DNA of 64,000 bases from Litorimonas sp039975855 (GTDB lineage: Bacteria > Pseudomonadota > Alphaproteobacteria > Caulobacterales > Maricaulaceae), in the NCBI GenBank assembly GCA_039975855.1, contig JBDWGH010000004.1:434001-498000 (forward strand), given 5' to 3'. The notes under the pieces are model-generated. The model searched no databases and was not told where the DNA came from. It was given only the letters and a program-made list of their open reading frames with translations. Positions 9,801 through 17,763 of the stretch are shown piece by piece; position 1 is the stretch's first letter; each line of letters begins with the position of its first letter. Position numbers and translations under genes: made by a program.

Positions 9801-10172
9801 ATCAATAACATCAGCTTTAGCCCCGATCATTTCGACGCCGTGTTTTTCCAGCGCGCCCATTTGTTCCAAAGCCAGGGCTGTATTCAGTGCGGTCTGCCCT
9901 CCCATAGTCGGCAATAACGCATCGGGTTTTTCAATGGCGATAATCTTCTCGACGATTTCAGGCGTAATTGGTTCAACATATGTCGCGTCCGCCATACCGG
10001 GATCGGTCATGATCGTCGCGGGATTAGAGTTCACCAAAATGACACGATAACCCTCATCACGCAGCGCTTTACAGGCCTGAACGCCTGAATAATCGAACTC
10101 GCAGGCTTGGCCGATAATGATCGGACCCGCCCCGATAATCAGGATAGAGTTTATGTCGGTACGTTTAGGCAT
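6885..10172 (-). CDS. carB: carbamoyl-phosphate synthase large subunit
   Basis: The start is taken at the ATG at 10170-10172, giving MPKRTDINSILIIGAGPIII, the conserved CarB N-terminus; the open frame upstream (to 10301) is not family-like. The protein is then 1,095 residues, a normal size. It contains two ATP-grasp halves (IGAGPIIIGQACEFDYSG opens the first, LGGGPNRIGQGIEFDYCC the second) and a C-terminal MGS-like allosteric domain (VREDHKSGMVDMA to ATGGTTKYLREHG). With CarA it makes carbamoyl phosphate from glutamine, bicarbonate and two ATP for arginine and pyrimidine synthesis. carA lies 3.3 kb away on the same strand, separated by four plus-strand genes. Confidence 0.97.
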   Translation of the reverse strand: MPKRTDINSILIIGAGPIIIGQACEFDYSGVQACKALRDEGYRVILVNSNPATIMTDPGMADATYVEPITPEIVEKIIAIEKPDALLPTMGGQTALNTALALEQMGALEKHGVEMIGAKADVIDKAESRERFAAAMTKIGLENPRATIITAPLNDNGEPNIAEGVAEAVRKLPETGLPAIIRPAFTMGGTGGGVAYNQQEFEEIVRSGLAASPTNEVLVDESLIGWKEYEMEVVRDKADNCIIICAIENIDPMGVHTGDSITVAPALTLTDKEYQIMRDASLAVLREIGVETGGSNVQFGVNPKDGRMVVIEMNPRVSRSSALASKATGFPIAKIAAKLAVGYTLDELDNDITGATPAAFEPTIDYVVTKIPRFAFEKFPGSEAILTTAMRSVGEAMAIGRTFTESLQKALRSLETDLVGLDPTDLGLDDPEEISSALKSRLSIQAPDRILVIAQAFRAGFTVEKVQQYTKFDPWFLRQIETLIKAENWLAENGLPKDAASWRAIKSEGFSDVRIGQLTGKSESTVRAARHAADVRPVYKRVDTCAAEFAAKTPYMYSTYETPSFDGVVENEARVSDRKKVVILGGGPNRIGQGIEFDYCCCHAAYAMAELDIESIMVNCNPETVSTDYDTSDRLYFEPLTEEDVLELIQGEMASGELLGVIVQFGGQTPLKLAEALEANGIPLLGTKRDALDRAEDRERFKDLVDTLGLKQPNNAIARNAKEAQAAADVVGYPLVLRPSNVLGGRGMEIVDSDAELNRYITEAVKVSGKSPLLIDQYLRDAVEVDVDVICDGEQVFVAGVMEHIEEAGVHSGDSACSLPPYTLSDDIVAELGRQAEALALELGVIGLMNTQFAVKDGEVYLIEVNPRASRTVPFVAKAIGLPVANIAAKVMAGVKLSEFDLNLRPQKYIAVKEAVFPFARFPGVDTVLGPEMRSTGEVMGLADNFGMAFAKSQLGGGVTLPKSGKVFISVREDHKSGMVDMAKDLINLGFEIVATGGTTKYLREHGVTVEYVRKVHEGRPHIVDMMKNGEIALVFNTTSGKQSLKDSFSLRRTALTQKIPYFTTAAAARATVESIKALDQGDYEVESLQSIAAG

Positions 10173-10377
10173 GGAATCGACCCATTTTCGCGTGGAAAAG
10201 CAAATTGCCTCGCCATAATGAAGTGGGTCGATTGGTGCAAGACTTCTGCGGCCTGAAACTGCGGTAATTCTGGGGACAGGCCTAATTTTATTCAATTCCA
10301 ATTAAGGAGCAGTTCAGCTTTCGGCTTGGACATAGGCGAGGCAGGCGTTAGTCTGCCCCAAAGCAAGAGGCCTTATC

Positions 10378-11286
10378 ATGGTATATCGCAGACAATATGG
10401 GAGCAGAAGCCCCGTAAGACGCACAACAAATGGCATGAGCCAATTGGGCGGAGGCCGCACATTGCGCCGCCGCGGTGGTTTTCGGTGGCAGATCATGCTG
10501 CTTTTCGCTGTAGGAGCCGCGATCTACTATTTTATGAATCAAGAAACTGTTCCATTGACGGGGCGCAAACAGCTCCGGACCATGGAACCGGCTCAAGAAA
10601 TGGCACTTGGCCTGCAGTCCTATCAACAAATATTGGGCGATTCACGCGTTGTCTCCCCGAATGAGCCCGTGGTGCAAGCGGTTCGTCAAATCGGTGAGCG
10701 GTTGAAAAGGGCTGCCGCGCCGGAGGATCCCGGCTTTGAGTGGGCTTTTAACGTCATTGATAGCGAGCAAGCCAATGCCTTCGCACTCCCTGGCGGTTAC
10801 ACAGCAATTTATACAGGCCTGATTCCCATTGCCGAAAATGAAGATGGGATCGCTGTCATTATGGGCCACGAAATTGGCCACGCCCTTGCCCATCACGGTG
10901 CAGAACGTATGGCCCAACAAAACATGCAGCGAATTGTCGGCGCGGGTGTTTCACTTGGCGCGGGCGGTATGGACACTGGCGCACAGCGCGCGGTTATGGG
11001 GGTTTTTGGCGGCATCAGCCAATATGGCTATGCGCTGCCTTTCTCTCGCAAGCACGAAAGTGAAGCCGACTACATCGGCTTGATTCTTGTCGCGCGCGCC
11101 TGTTACGATCCACGTGAAGCTCCACTTCTATGGGAGCGAATGGGTGCAAATGGCGGCGCCACACCTCCGGAATTTCAATCCACCCACCCAAGCCCAGCAA
11201 CGCGGGTCGCGGATTTCCAAACTTGGATGCCTGAGGCGATCGCAATTTATAATCAAAACTGCCCAACCAAAATCTCGATGAGATAA
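10378..11286 (+). CDS. M48-family zinc metallopeptidase, membrane-anchored
   Basis: 302 residues. A basic N-terminal tail precedes one transmembrane segment (residues about 40-56, IMLLFAVGAAIYYFMN), so the catalytic domain should face the periplasm. The zinc site is MGHEIGHALAHHG (HExxH), with the third ligand expected in HESEADYIG. The segment VPLTGRKQL just after the membrane anchor is typical of the YcaL/LoiP type of M48 proteases, which handle outer-membrane and misfolded envelope proteins. The next gene starts five bases after the stop codon, so the two are likely co-transcribed. Confidence 0.9.
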   Translation: MVYRRQYGSRSPVRRTTNGMSQLGGGRTLRRRGGFRWQIMLLFAVGAAIYYFMNQETVPLTGRKQLRTMEPAQEMALGLQSYQQILGDSRVVSPNEPVVQAVRQIGERLKRAAAPEDPGFEWAFNVIDSEQANAFALPGGYTAIYTGLIPIAENEDGIAVIMGHEIGHALAHHGAERMAQQNMQRIVGAGVSLGAGGMDTGAQRAVMGVFGGISQYGYALPFSRKHESEADYIGLILVARACYDPREAPLLWERMGANGGATPPEFQSTHPSPATRVADFQTWMPEAIAIYNQNCPTKISMR

Positions 11287-11291
11287 ACCGA

Positions 11292-12083
11292 GTGGCGAAA
11301 GAAAAAACAATCGCTGACCTCGGCAAAAGATGGCTGAGATGGGCACTAATGACCCTGTCAGCTACGGGTATATTGTTTTTTTCTATGATGCTGGCGAGCA
11401 CTTTCGCAGACCGCGCTGTGCTGGAAAAAGCCGCGGTCTTCGCTGTTCAAAAGAAGGTTCAAGCTGAAGTTAAAACGAAATACCCAAATCTGGAAACCGA
11501 AGGATTTCTGCAGAGCGCAGAGTTTTTACGCGACAAATTTGGTGCCAAAGGAGAGGCATTTCAGAAAGCGCTGGACGCTATGATGGATGTGGCGGTTGCA
11601 TCAGCCGTGTCTCGGTTTTGCGGGTGTGAGACCGTATCTCCAGAACGTCAAAACCTCGTGACAAATTTTTTTAAAAGTCAAAATGTTGAAGCCGTACAAA
11701 TTTCAGAAAAGCTCGGGTCGTTTATTAAGGGAAAATATGACACAACAATATCGGGCCTTGTTAGAGACATTCGTATCTTTTCCGGTGTGAATGTTTTCGC
11801 CTTCCTTCTGATTTTTCTTTTAGCTTGGGTGCGCCCAACTGCGCGATTCCACCTTTTTCTCCCGGCGGGTTTGTTGCTTCTTTCGACAGTCTTGACGATC
11901 TGCCTATATATATTTGGACAGAACTGGTTCTACACACTGATGATGGGGAGCTTTTGGGGCTTCTCATATCTTATCTATATGGGAGTCGTTTTAGGCTTCA
12001 CTTTGGACATAACGCTAAACCACGGACGCATAACGAGCGGCATTTTGAATGTCTTCTCAAATGTAACAATTGTTCCGTGTTAA
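11292..12083 (+). CDS. hypothetical membrane protein
   Basis: 263 residues from a GTG start five bases after the M48 protease stop. I do not recognise the family. There is one N-terminal membrane segment (WALMTLSATGILFFSMMLAS), then about 110 residues of soluble, probably periplasmic sequence with a CGC motif (RFCGCETVS), then three C-terminal membrane segments (VFAFLLIFLLAWV, LPAGLLLLSTVLTICLYIF and FWGFSYLIYMGVVLG). Its close spacing suggests it works with the M48 protease. The next gene starts within 20 bp. Confidence 0.6.
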   Translation: MAKEKTIADLGKRWLRWALMTLSATGILFFSMMLASTFADRAVLEKAAVFAVQKKVQAEVKTKYPNLETEGFLQSAEFLRDKFGAKGEAFQKALDAMMDVAVASAVSRFCGCETVSPERQNLVTNFFKSQNVEAVQISEKLGSFIKGKYDTTISGLVRDIRIFSGVNVFAFLLIFLLAWVRPTARFHLFLPAGLLLLSTVLTICLYIFGQNWFYTLMMGSFWGFSYLIYMGVVLGFTLDITLNHGRITSGILNVFSNVTIVPC

Positions 12084-12099
12084 ATATTGGAAACTCGTC

Positions 12100-13122
12100 A
12101 TGACAGACACAGTACTCGTCACCGGCCTATCCGGTTTTATCGCGTCCCATGTCGCTGCAGGGTTGTTGGAACAAGGCTATGCGGTGCGTGGCACGGTCCG
12201 CAATAAAGTCAAAGGCGAGCGCATTGCTGACACCCTCGCGTCCAAAGGCGTCGAAACATCAAATCTTGAACTCGTCGAAACCGACCTTGCAGAGGACGCG
12301 GGTTGGAAAGACGCCGTCAAAGATTGCCGTTACGTGCAACATATCGCGTCCCCTTTCCCGTTAGAGGCTCCATCAAATAGGGAAGCCTTGGTTCCGGCCG
12401 CGCGAGCAGGCGCGATGCGGGTTGTTGAACAAGCCATCGGCGCCGGCGCCGAACGTGTGGTTATGACATCTTCGATGGTGTCTATGATGGGACAACCCGG
12501 GCGCGACGAGCATATGTTGGTCAAAGAAGAGGATTGGTCTGATCCAGATTGGCGTCCGCTAACGGCCTATCCCGTGTCTAAGACTCGGGCAGAGCGCGCA
12601 GTTTGGGATTACGCAGATGCGCAAGATGTAAAAAATCGTATCACAACAATTTGCCCCGGCCTTGTCTTTGGCCCGGACACTTATGACAATGGCGGAGCAT
12701 CGCTCGCGATCATAAAAGGTTTATTTAGTGGCAAGTTTCCTATGATGCCGCGCATTGCTTATCCTATCGTAGATGTGAGAGATTGCGCATCACTCCACAT
12801 CAAAGCGATGACAAATGCAGACGCAGGAGGTCGCCGCCTCATGGCTGCTTCCAACACACTTTGGATTTCAGAAATTTCGGCAATCTTGCGTGAAGCCTAT
12901 CCAAAAGCAAAACTCCCAACCCGCGAAATGTCAAATTGGCTGGTGAAAGTTGCAGGAGTTTTTGACCAATCCGTGAAAAGTATTGCGCCGGATGTTGGCA
13001 CGTACCATGAAGCCGACGCGGCCTATGTTTCGGCCCTGACGAGCGTTATCCCCAGGCCCGCAAAAGACGCCGTTCTAGCCGCTGCCGCAAGCCTAATAGA
13101 GAATGGAAAGATAGAGATTTAA
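12100..13122 (+). CDS. NAD-dependent epimerase/reductase (extended SDR)
   Basis: 340 residues from the ATG at 12100, which gives MTDTVLVTGLSGFIASHVAA with the Rossmann motif at the N-terminus; an in-frame start at 12070 overlaps the upstream gene and adds ten non-conserved residues. The active-site motif YPVSK supplies the Tyr and Lys of extended SDRs, and a serine lies in MTSSMVSM. The overall pattern (VRGTVRN, FGPD) matches the dihydroflavonol-reductase/aldehyde-reductase branch. The substrate is unknown. It sits third in a plus-strand run of four genes between carB and carA. Confidence 0.85.
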   Translation: MTDTVLVTGLSGFIASHVAAGLLEQGYAVRGTVRNKVKGERIADTLASKGVETSNLELVETDLAEDAGWKDAVKDCRYVQHIASPFPLEAPSNREALVPAARAGAMRVVEQAIGAGAERVVMTSSMVSMMGQPGRDEHMLVKEEDWSDPDWRPLTAYPVSKTRAERAVWDYADAQDVKNRITTICPGLVFGPDTYDNGGASLAIIKGLFSGKFPMMPRIAYPIVDVRDCASLHIKAMTNADAGGRRLMAASNTLWISEISAILREAYPKAKLPTREMSNWLVKVAGVFDQSVKSIAPDVGTYHEADAAYVSALTSVIPRPAKDAVLAAAASLIENGKIEI

Positions 13123-13147
13123 CATACTTTCGAGGCAAGAAACTTAA

Positions 13148-13492
13148 GTGCTTTCATCTAAATCTCTACACCTTCTCAAAAATCCTCTTAAATTAGGATT
13201 CAGAGCTATGTTTGTTTTTCTAGGCTACAGCTCGGCCACATGGTTATCCGTCTTCTTGGTGTTAGCAATTCAGCTTTGCGTTTTAGGATGGCTTACTAAT
13301 GCACCAACACAGCTTGTAGAAACTAAAATCAACAACATAGATGAATTTGGAATGTCAGGCAGTACGAGAGGTCAACAAGTAAAAAAGAGCCTGAATTGGC
13401 CTCGAATAAGAATAACGAGTTTGGTGGTCTTCATCGGCATCTTTAATGCTATGATTTTTTATCTAGCCGGCTCGTTATTTAGTCCAAGTTAA
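13148..13492 (+). CDS. small hypothetical membrane protein
   Basis: 114 residues from a GTG codon with a weak upstream GAGG. Two membrane segments are visible (residues about 20-48, and 88-108 near the C-terminus) with a short polar loop between them that contains KINNIDEFGMSGSTRGQQVK. No family is recognised. It follows the SDR gene by 25 bp, ends just before the convergent carA gene, and is probably the last gene of the run. Confidence 0.5.
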   Translation: MLSSKSLHLLKNPLKLGFRAMFVFLGYSSATWLSVFLVLAIQLCVLGWLTNAPTQLVETKINNIDEFGMSGSTRGQQVKKSLNWPRIRITSLVVFIGIFNAMIFYLAGSLFSPS

Positions 13493-13504
13493 CGAGGATT
13501 TCAG

Positions 13505-14668
13505 CTAGGCCGCTTTGACCGCGTCAGCAAACCTGTCGAATAAATAGAAACTATCCTGCGGGCCAGGACTCGCTTCGGGATGATGCTGTACGGAGAAGAC
13601 GGGTTTACCTTTCAAACGAATGCCACAGTTCGTTCCGTCAAATAAGCTGACATGTGTTTCTTCGACCGTGCTCGGTAGGCTCTCGCTATCGACAGCAAAG
13701 CCGTGGTTCATAGAAACAATTTCGACCTTATTCGTCGTATGATCCTTGACCGGATGGTTCGCACCGTGATGTCCTTGATCCATTTTCACCGTCTTAGCAC
13801 CCAGCGCGAGGGCAAGCATTTGATGTCCCAGACAAATACCAAGCAGCGGCATGTCAGCCTCAACCAAGGCTTGGATTATTGGAATAGCATATTCCCCAGT
13901 CGCCGCAGGATCACCTGGACCATTGGACAAAACAACGCCGTCAGGATTAAGTGCGAGAATATCCTCTGCAGATGTTTTGGCAGGAACGACCGTAACGGCT
14001 AGCCCCGAACTGATCAGGTTACGCATGATGTTCCGCTTCACACCATAATCAATCAGCACAACGCGTTTGACGTTTTCAACATTCTTATATCCACCAGGTA
14101 ATTCCCACCGCGCTTGGGTCCAATCGAATTGCGCATCGGAGGCTACAACTTGAGCCAGGTCCGCGCCGACCAGTCCCGCCCAATCTTGCGCTTGTTGCGT
14201 CAAAAGTGGGATATCAAATTCACCGGATGGCTCATGGGCGATAACGCCATTTGGCATTCCGTTCTCGCGGATAAAGGCCGTCAGCGCACGCGTGTCGACA
14301 CCAGACAAACCGATAATTTTTCTCGTGGTCAACCAATCGCCTAATTCCGTATCCGAACGCCAGTTCGAAGCAGGCGTAACAGCCGCGCGGAAAATTCCGC
14401 CAACCGCTGCTTTTTCGGCACGGGGGCTACTAGCCTCCTCATCCTCAATTGTTGTGCCCGTATTCCCGACATGCGGAAAGGTGAAACACACAATTTGAGA
14501 GGCGTAAGAGGGGTCAGTGAGGATTTCCTGATAGCCCGTCATGGCAGTGTTGAAACACACTTCTCCAACGGCTGCCCCAACATGTCCTATCCCATCACCG
14601 TAAAAGACCTGTCCATTCGCAAGAACAAGTGCGGCGGTTGGTTTATGGGTCGGCTGATAAGGCGTCAT
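13505..14668 (-). CDS. carA: carbamoyl-phosphate synthase small subunit
   Basis: 387 residues from the ATG at 14666-14668 (MTPYQPTHKPTAALVLANGQ); a longer in-frame start at 14758 adds 30 residues unlike the family. The N-terminal CPSase domain includes GEVCFNTAMTGYQEILTDPS. The C-terminal class I glutamine amidotransferase carries the catalytic Cys in GICLGHQMLALALG and the His-Glu pair in VQHHPEASPGP. It feeds ammonia to CarB. It is divergent from yqeY across a 210-bp intergenic region. Confidence 0.97.
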   Translation of the reverse strand: MTPYQPTHKPTAALVLANGQVFYGDGIGHVGAAVGEVCFNTAMTGYQEILTDPSYASQIVCFTFPHVGNTGTTIEDEEASSPRAEKAAVGGIFRAAVTPASNWRSDTELGDWLTTRKIIGLSGVDTRALTAFIRENGMPNGVIAHEPSGEFDIPLLTQQAQDWAGLVGADLAQVVASDAQFDWTQARWELPGGYKNVENVKRVVLIDYGVKRNIMRNLISSGLAVTVVPAKTSAEDILALNPDGVVLSNGPGDPAATGEYAIPIIQALVEADMPLLGICLGHQMLALALGAKTVKMDQGHHGANHPVKDHTTNKVEIVSMNHGFAVDSESLPSTVEETHVSLFDGTNCGIRLKGKPVFSVQHHPEASPGPQDSFYLFDRFADAVKAA

Positions 14669-14878
14669 GGCAAGAATCCATTTGTCAGGCAGGCAAACTG
14701 TCGGAGCTTTTATAGCCCGCGTCGCGATTGGCAAGACCACAATGTGTTTAGCCCACAAAAATCCCCTCTTTAGCCAATTTCACGTCAAAGGCTTGGCAAG
14801 CTCGCTTGAGAGGCGTATGCACCGACCCTTGAAAGACACGGATGTTGGGGCATCCGAGGTAATGAGATCGCGAACACT

Positions 14879-15361
14879 ATGTCCGATGCTACGACGCTTC
14901 GTACCCGCATAAATGAGTCAACTAAAACGGCCATGAAGGAAAAAGACAAACTTCGTGTGTCTACCTTACGACTTGTCTCAGCCGCGGTAAAAGACCGAGA
15001 TATCGCCGCACGCGCAGAAGACCGTTGTGAAGGTATCAACGACGCAGAAATTCTTTCACTTCTCGCCAAAATGGTGAAACAGCGCAAAGAAAGCGCTAAA
15101 ACTTATGAAGATAATGGTCGACCTGAGCTCGCGGAACGCGAGCGCGAAGAAATTGAAATCATTCAAGAATTTATGCCCAAACCTCTTTCCGAGGATGAGA
15201 TGAAAACGATTATTGCTGGCCTCGTTCAAGATTCAGGCGCAACCTGCTTGAAAGACATGGGCAAGATCATGGGCAAGTTGAAATCTGGCTATGCGGGCCG
15301 TGTCGATATGGGCAAAGCTGGCGCTGTAGTAAAAGCACACCTCTGCAATACAGCTGGTTAA
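14879..15361 (+). CDS. GatB/YqeY domain protein
   Basis: 160 residues covering the whole YqeY domain: an N-terminal helical part (LRTRINESTKTAMKEKDKLR, LRLVSAAVKDRDIAAR) and the C-terminal part resembling the GatB tail (AEREREEIEIIQEFMPKPLS, MGKLKSGYAGRVDMGKAG). The domain is related to the tRNA-binding tail of amidotransferase subunit B; the role of the free-standing protein is unclear. It is divergent from carA, and its stop codon nearly touches the convergent aminotransferase gene. Confidence 0.9.
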   Translation: MSDATTLRTRINESTKTAMKEKDKLRVSTLRLVSAAVKDRDIAARAEDRCEGINDAEILSLLAKMVKQRKESAKTYEDNGRPELAEREREEIEIIQEFMPKPLSEDEMKTIIAGLVQDSGATCLKDMGKIMGKLKSGYAGRVDMGKAGAVVKAHLCNTAG

Positions 15362-15362
15362 G

Positions 15363-16532
15363 CTAAGCTAGAAACCCCGCCAAACGATCTAAAGCGGCAT
15401 CCAATTCGGGCAATGAAGCCGCATAACTAAGCCGTATATGGCCAGGTGCATAAAATGCACTTCCAGGTACAGTTGCAACGCCAGTTTCTTCGAGTAATCG
15501 TAAAGCAAAGGCTGCATCATCAGTTGCGACCTTTGAAATGTCAGCAAAAGCGTAAAATGCACCAGGCGGCACCAGACAACTCACGTCAGGCATGGCGTTC
15601 AAACGCGCTACAACGCGGTCTCGCCTAGCGGCATAGGTCGCCCGCCAATCGTCTAAAAAGCTCTGATCTCCATTAAGGGCGGCTGCCGCCGCCCACTGAC
15701 TGACACTCGCGGGATTGGATGTTGTCTGGCCCATATACTTACGCATCGCCGCAATAAGCCACTCTGGACCGCCACCATATCCAATTCGCCACCCAGTCAT
15801 GGCATAGGCTTTAGACACGCCGTTCATGGTCAATGTACGATCAAACAAATCGGGCGCAACTTCGGCTATCGTTGCAAACTTAAAATCATCATAGACGAGA
15901 TGTTCATATATATCGTCACATAGGATCATGACCTGAGGGTGATCTCTTAGGACGTCCGCCAATGCGCGCAGTTCATCCGCCGAATAAGCCGCTCCCGTTG
16001 GATTAGACGGAGAGTTCAACATCACCCATTTCGTTCGCGGGGTTATAGCGGCTGCCAAGGCTTGCGCTGTGATTTTGAAACCTGTTGCGGATCCACATGG
16101 CACAACGATAGGTTTTCCACCACAAAGTTTAACCATATCCGGATAGCTAACCCAGCATGGCGCGGGAATGATAACTTCATCGCCTGGCCCCACAGTGACA
16201 GCAAGAGCATTAAAAATGACAGGTTTCCCGCCAGGCGAAACATTAATCTGGGCCGCAGAATAGGTTAGATTATTATCCCGATTAAATTTCTGAATAACTG
16301 CGTCTTTCAGTTCAGGAATTCCATCCACCGCCGTGTAACGTGTCGCGCCTGAATTCATCGCTTCCGTCGCCGCAATTCTTATATGTTGCGGCGTTTCAAA
16401 ATCGGGCTCTCCTGCAGAGAGTGATATGACGTCCCGCCCGGCAGCCCGCATGTCACGCGCGGTCTGGGTAATAGCCATGGTCGCTGACGTCCCTATCTGG
16501 GTGATCCGGTCTGAAAGTCTTGTATCGGTCAT
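15363..16532 (-). CDS. PLP-dependent aminotransferase (aspartate-type, class I)
   Basis: 389 residues of fold-type I. Characteristic segments are ISLSAGEPDFETP near the N-terminus, LNSPSNPTGA, and the PLP lysine in MNGVSKAYAMTGWRIGYGGG. A C-terminal Arg for the substrate carboxylate lies in PGHIRLSYA. This pattern fits the I-gamma aspartate/prephenate aminotransferases of Alphaproteobacteria. The exact amino-acid specificity cannot be read from sequence. It is divergent from the EamA transporter gene. Confidence 0.92.
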   Translation of the reverse strand: MTDTRLSDRITQIGTSATMAITQTARDMRAAGRDVISLSAGEPDFETPQHIRIAATEAMNSGATRYTAVDGIPELKDAVIQKFNRDNNLTYSAAQINVSPGGKPVIFNALAVTVGPGDEVIIPAPCWVSYPDMVKLCGGKPIVVPCGSATGFKITAQALAAAITPRTKWVMLNSPSNPTGAAYSADELRALADVLRDHPQVMILCDDIYEHLVYDDFKFATIAEVAPDLFDRTLTMNGVSKAYAMTGWRIGYGGGPEWLIAAMRKYMGQTTSNPASVSQWAAAAALNGDQSFLDDWRATYAARRDRVVARLNAMPDVSCLVPPGAFYAFADISKVATDDAAFALRLLEETGVATVPGSAFYAPGHIRLSYAASLPELDAALDRLAGFLA

Positions 16533-16577
16533 GAGATGGGCATAGGCGCGTCACGTCATTTACGAAAGCCTGTAATT

Positions 16578-17489
16578 ATGTCCTTGCGTGAATTTTGCGT
16601 GTTGATGATGGTCTGCACCGTTTGGGGCCTACATTTTGTCGTGATGAAATTCACGGTGGTCGATATGGGCGTGCCCCCGCTATTTTACGCGGCGCTTCGT
16701 ATGACAATTTTGGCGCTGATTCTGCTTCCGTTCTTGCGTTGGCATAAAGGTCAAATGAAAGCGATCCTAATCGCCGGATTAGGATTTGGCGCATTCAATT
16801 ATGCGTTCATGTTTCCAGCCATGCAGCTTACCACAGCAAGCGCCGCAGCCGTTACTATCGAACTATACATGCCATTTTCGATTATTCTCTCCGTTCTAAT
16901 TTTAGGAGAGCGTATCGGCCCCTGGCGGATTACAGGATCTGTATTGGCATTTGTCGGCGTCGTCTTAATTGGCCTAGGCACGCCCTCGGAGGCCGCAGGA
17001 CCAGGGTTCGCGTTGGGTATAGCGTTCATGGCTTGCGCGGCCATGTCGGAGGCGGTTGGCGCGATAAGTGTTAAATCCGTAAAAACGGCCAATCCGGTAC
17101 AGCTTTTAGCTTGGTTTGGTGTCGTAGGATCCGTCGTCCTTTGGCCGCTAAGTTTGATATTCGAAAGCAATCAGATGTCTGCCTTTGCATCTGACACCCG
17201 TGTGAATTTCGGATTGGCGCTTATGTATTCGGTTTTATTGGTGAGCCTACTCGCGCATGGGTCCTATTATTGGCTGTTACAGCGATTGCCCATTCATACT
17301 GTTGCCCCGTCAGGCTTGATGACAACAGTCATTGGCGTAGCTGCGGGCGTGTTGATTTTAAAAGAAGCGCCAACTGCTATTTTGCTCCTAGGCGCACTCA
17401 TTACCCTCTCAGGCATATCAATCATCCTCTGGCGAAACAGAACGCAAGACAATGATGACGCCCGCGCAAAGGTCACGGAAGTTTCATAG
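16578..17489 (+). CDS. EamA-family DMT transporter
   Basis: 303 residues from the ATG at 16578 (MSLREFCVLMMVCTVWGLHF); an in-frame ATG at 16536 adds 14 non-hydrophobic residues and would crowd the divergent aminotransferase start. Ten membrane segments in two EamA repeats are visible, with the family motif VWGLHFVVMKF at the start and a second repeat beginning about residue 145. It is an inner-membrane metabolite exporter. The substrate is unknown, but divergence from an aminotransferase makes an amino acid or related compound plausible. Confidence 0.88.
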   Translation: MSLREFCVLMMVCTVWGLHFVVMKFTVVDMGVPPLFYAALRMTILALILLPFLRWHKGQMKAILIAGLGFGAFNYAFMFPAMQLTTASAAAVTIELYMPFSIILSVLILGERIGPWRITGSVLAFVGVVLIGLGTPSEAAGPGFALGIAFMACAAMSEAVGAISVKSVKTANPVQLLAWFGVVGSVVLWPLSLIFESNQMSAFASDTRVNFGLALMYSVLLVSLLAHGSYYWLLQRLPIHTVAPSGLMTTVIGVAAGVLILKEAPTAILLLGALITLSGISIILWRNRTQDNDDARAKVTEVS

Positions 17490-17541
17490 AGACGTCATTA
17501 TCCCGCCATGGTTGATCAGCATATATTCACTCAAAGACAAA

Positions 17542-17640
17542 ATGGTGAATGACATGACACGTGAATTGAGATTTGAAAAAATGGTGTTGATGGGGACGGC
17601 GCTCATGGGATTATTCCTCTTCGTCGCTCAAGGTCTTTAA
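17542..17640 (+). CDS. possible small single-span membrane protein
   Basis: A 32-residue frame (or 28 from the second Met at 17554, which has GGTGA upstream) ending VLMGTALMGLFLFVAQGL, a clean hydrophobic helix after a short charged head. It lies alone in the gap between the EamA gene and the Pro-Glu-rich protein. Such small proteins are easily missed, but nothing beyond composition and a weak ribosome-binding site supports it. Confidence 0.3.
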   Translation: MVNDMTRELRFEKMVLMGTALMGLFLFVAQGL

Positions 17641-17763
17641 GACAAGGCCTTAAAATCGGAGCTGCCTGACTGAAATTTAAGGGAGTTGTTTCCGTCTTCA
17701 CCTTGGCGTCATGCACAAACCGTCATAGGCTTTTCTCTTGAACGGCGAAAAGAATGGCAGAGC

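Noticed and set aside
7003..9917. Several plus-strand ORFs inside carB
   Set aside because: They are shadows of the real minus-strand gene, without ribosome-binding sites or recognisable domains.
13505..14668. carA start at 14758
   Set aside because: The additional 30 residues do not resemble CarA N-termini, and the ATG at 14668 gives a normal length.
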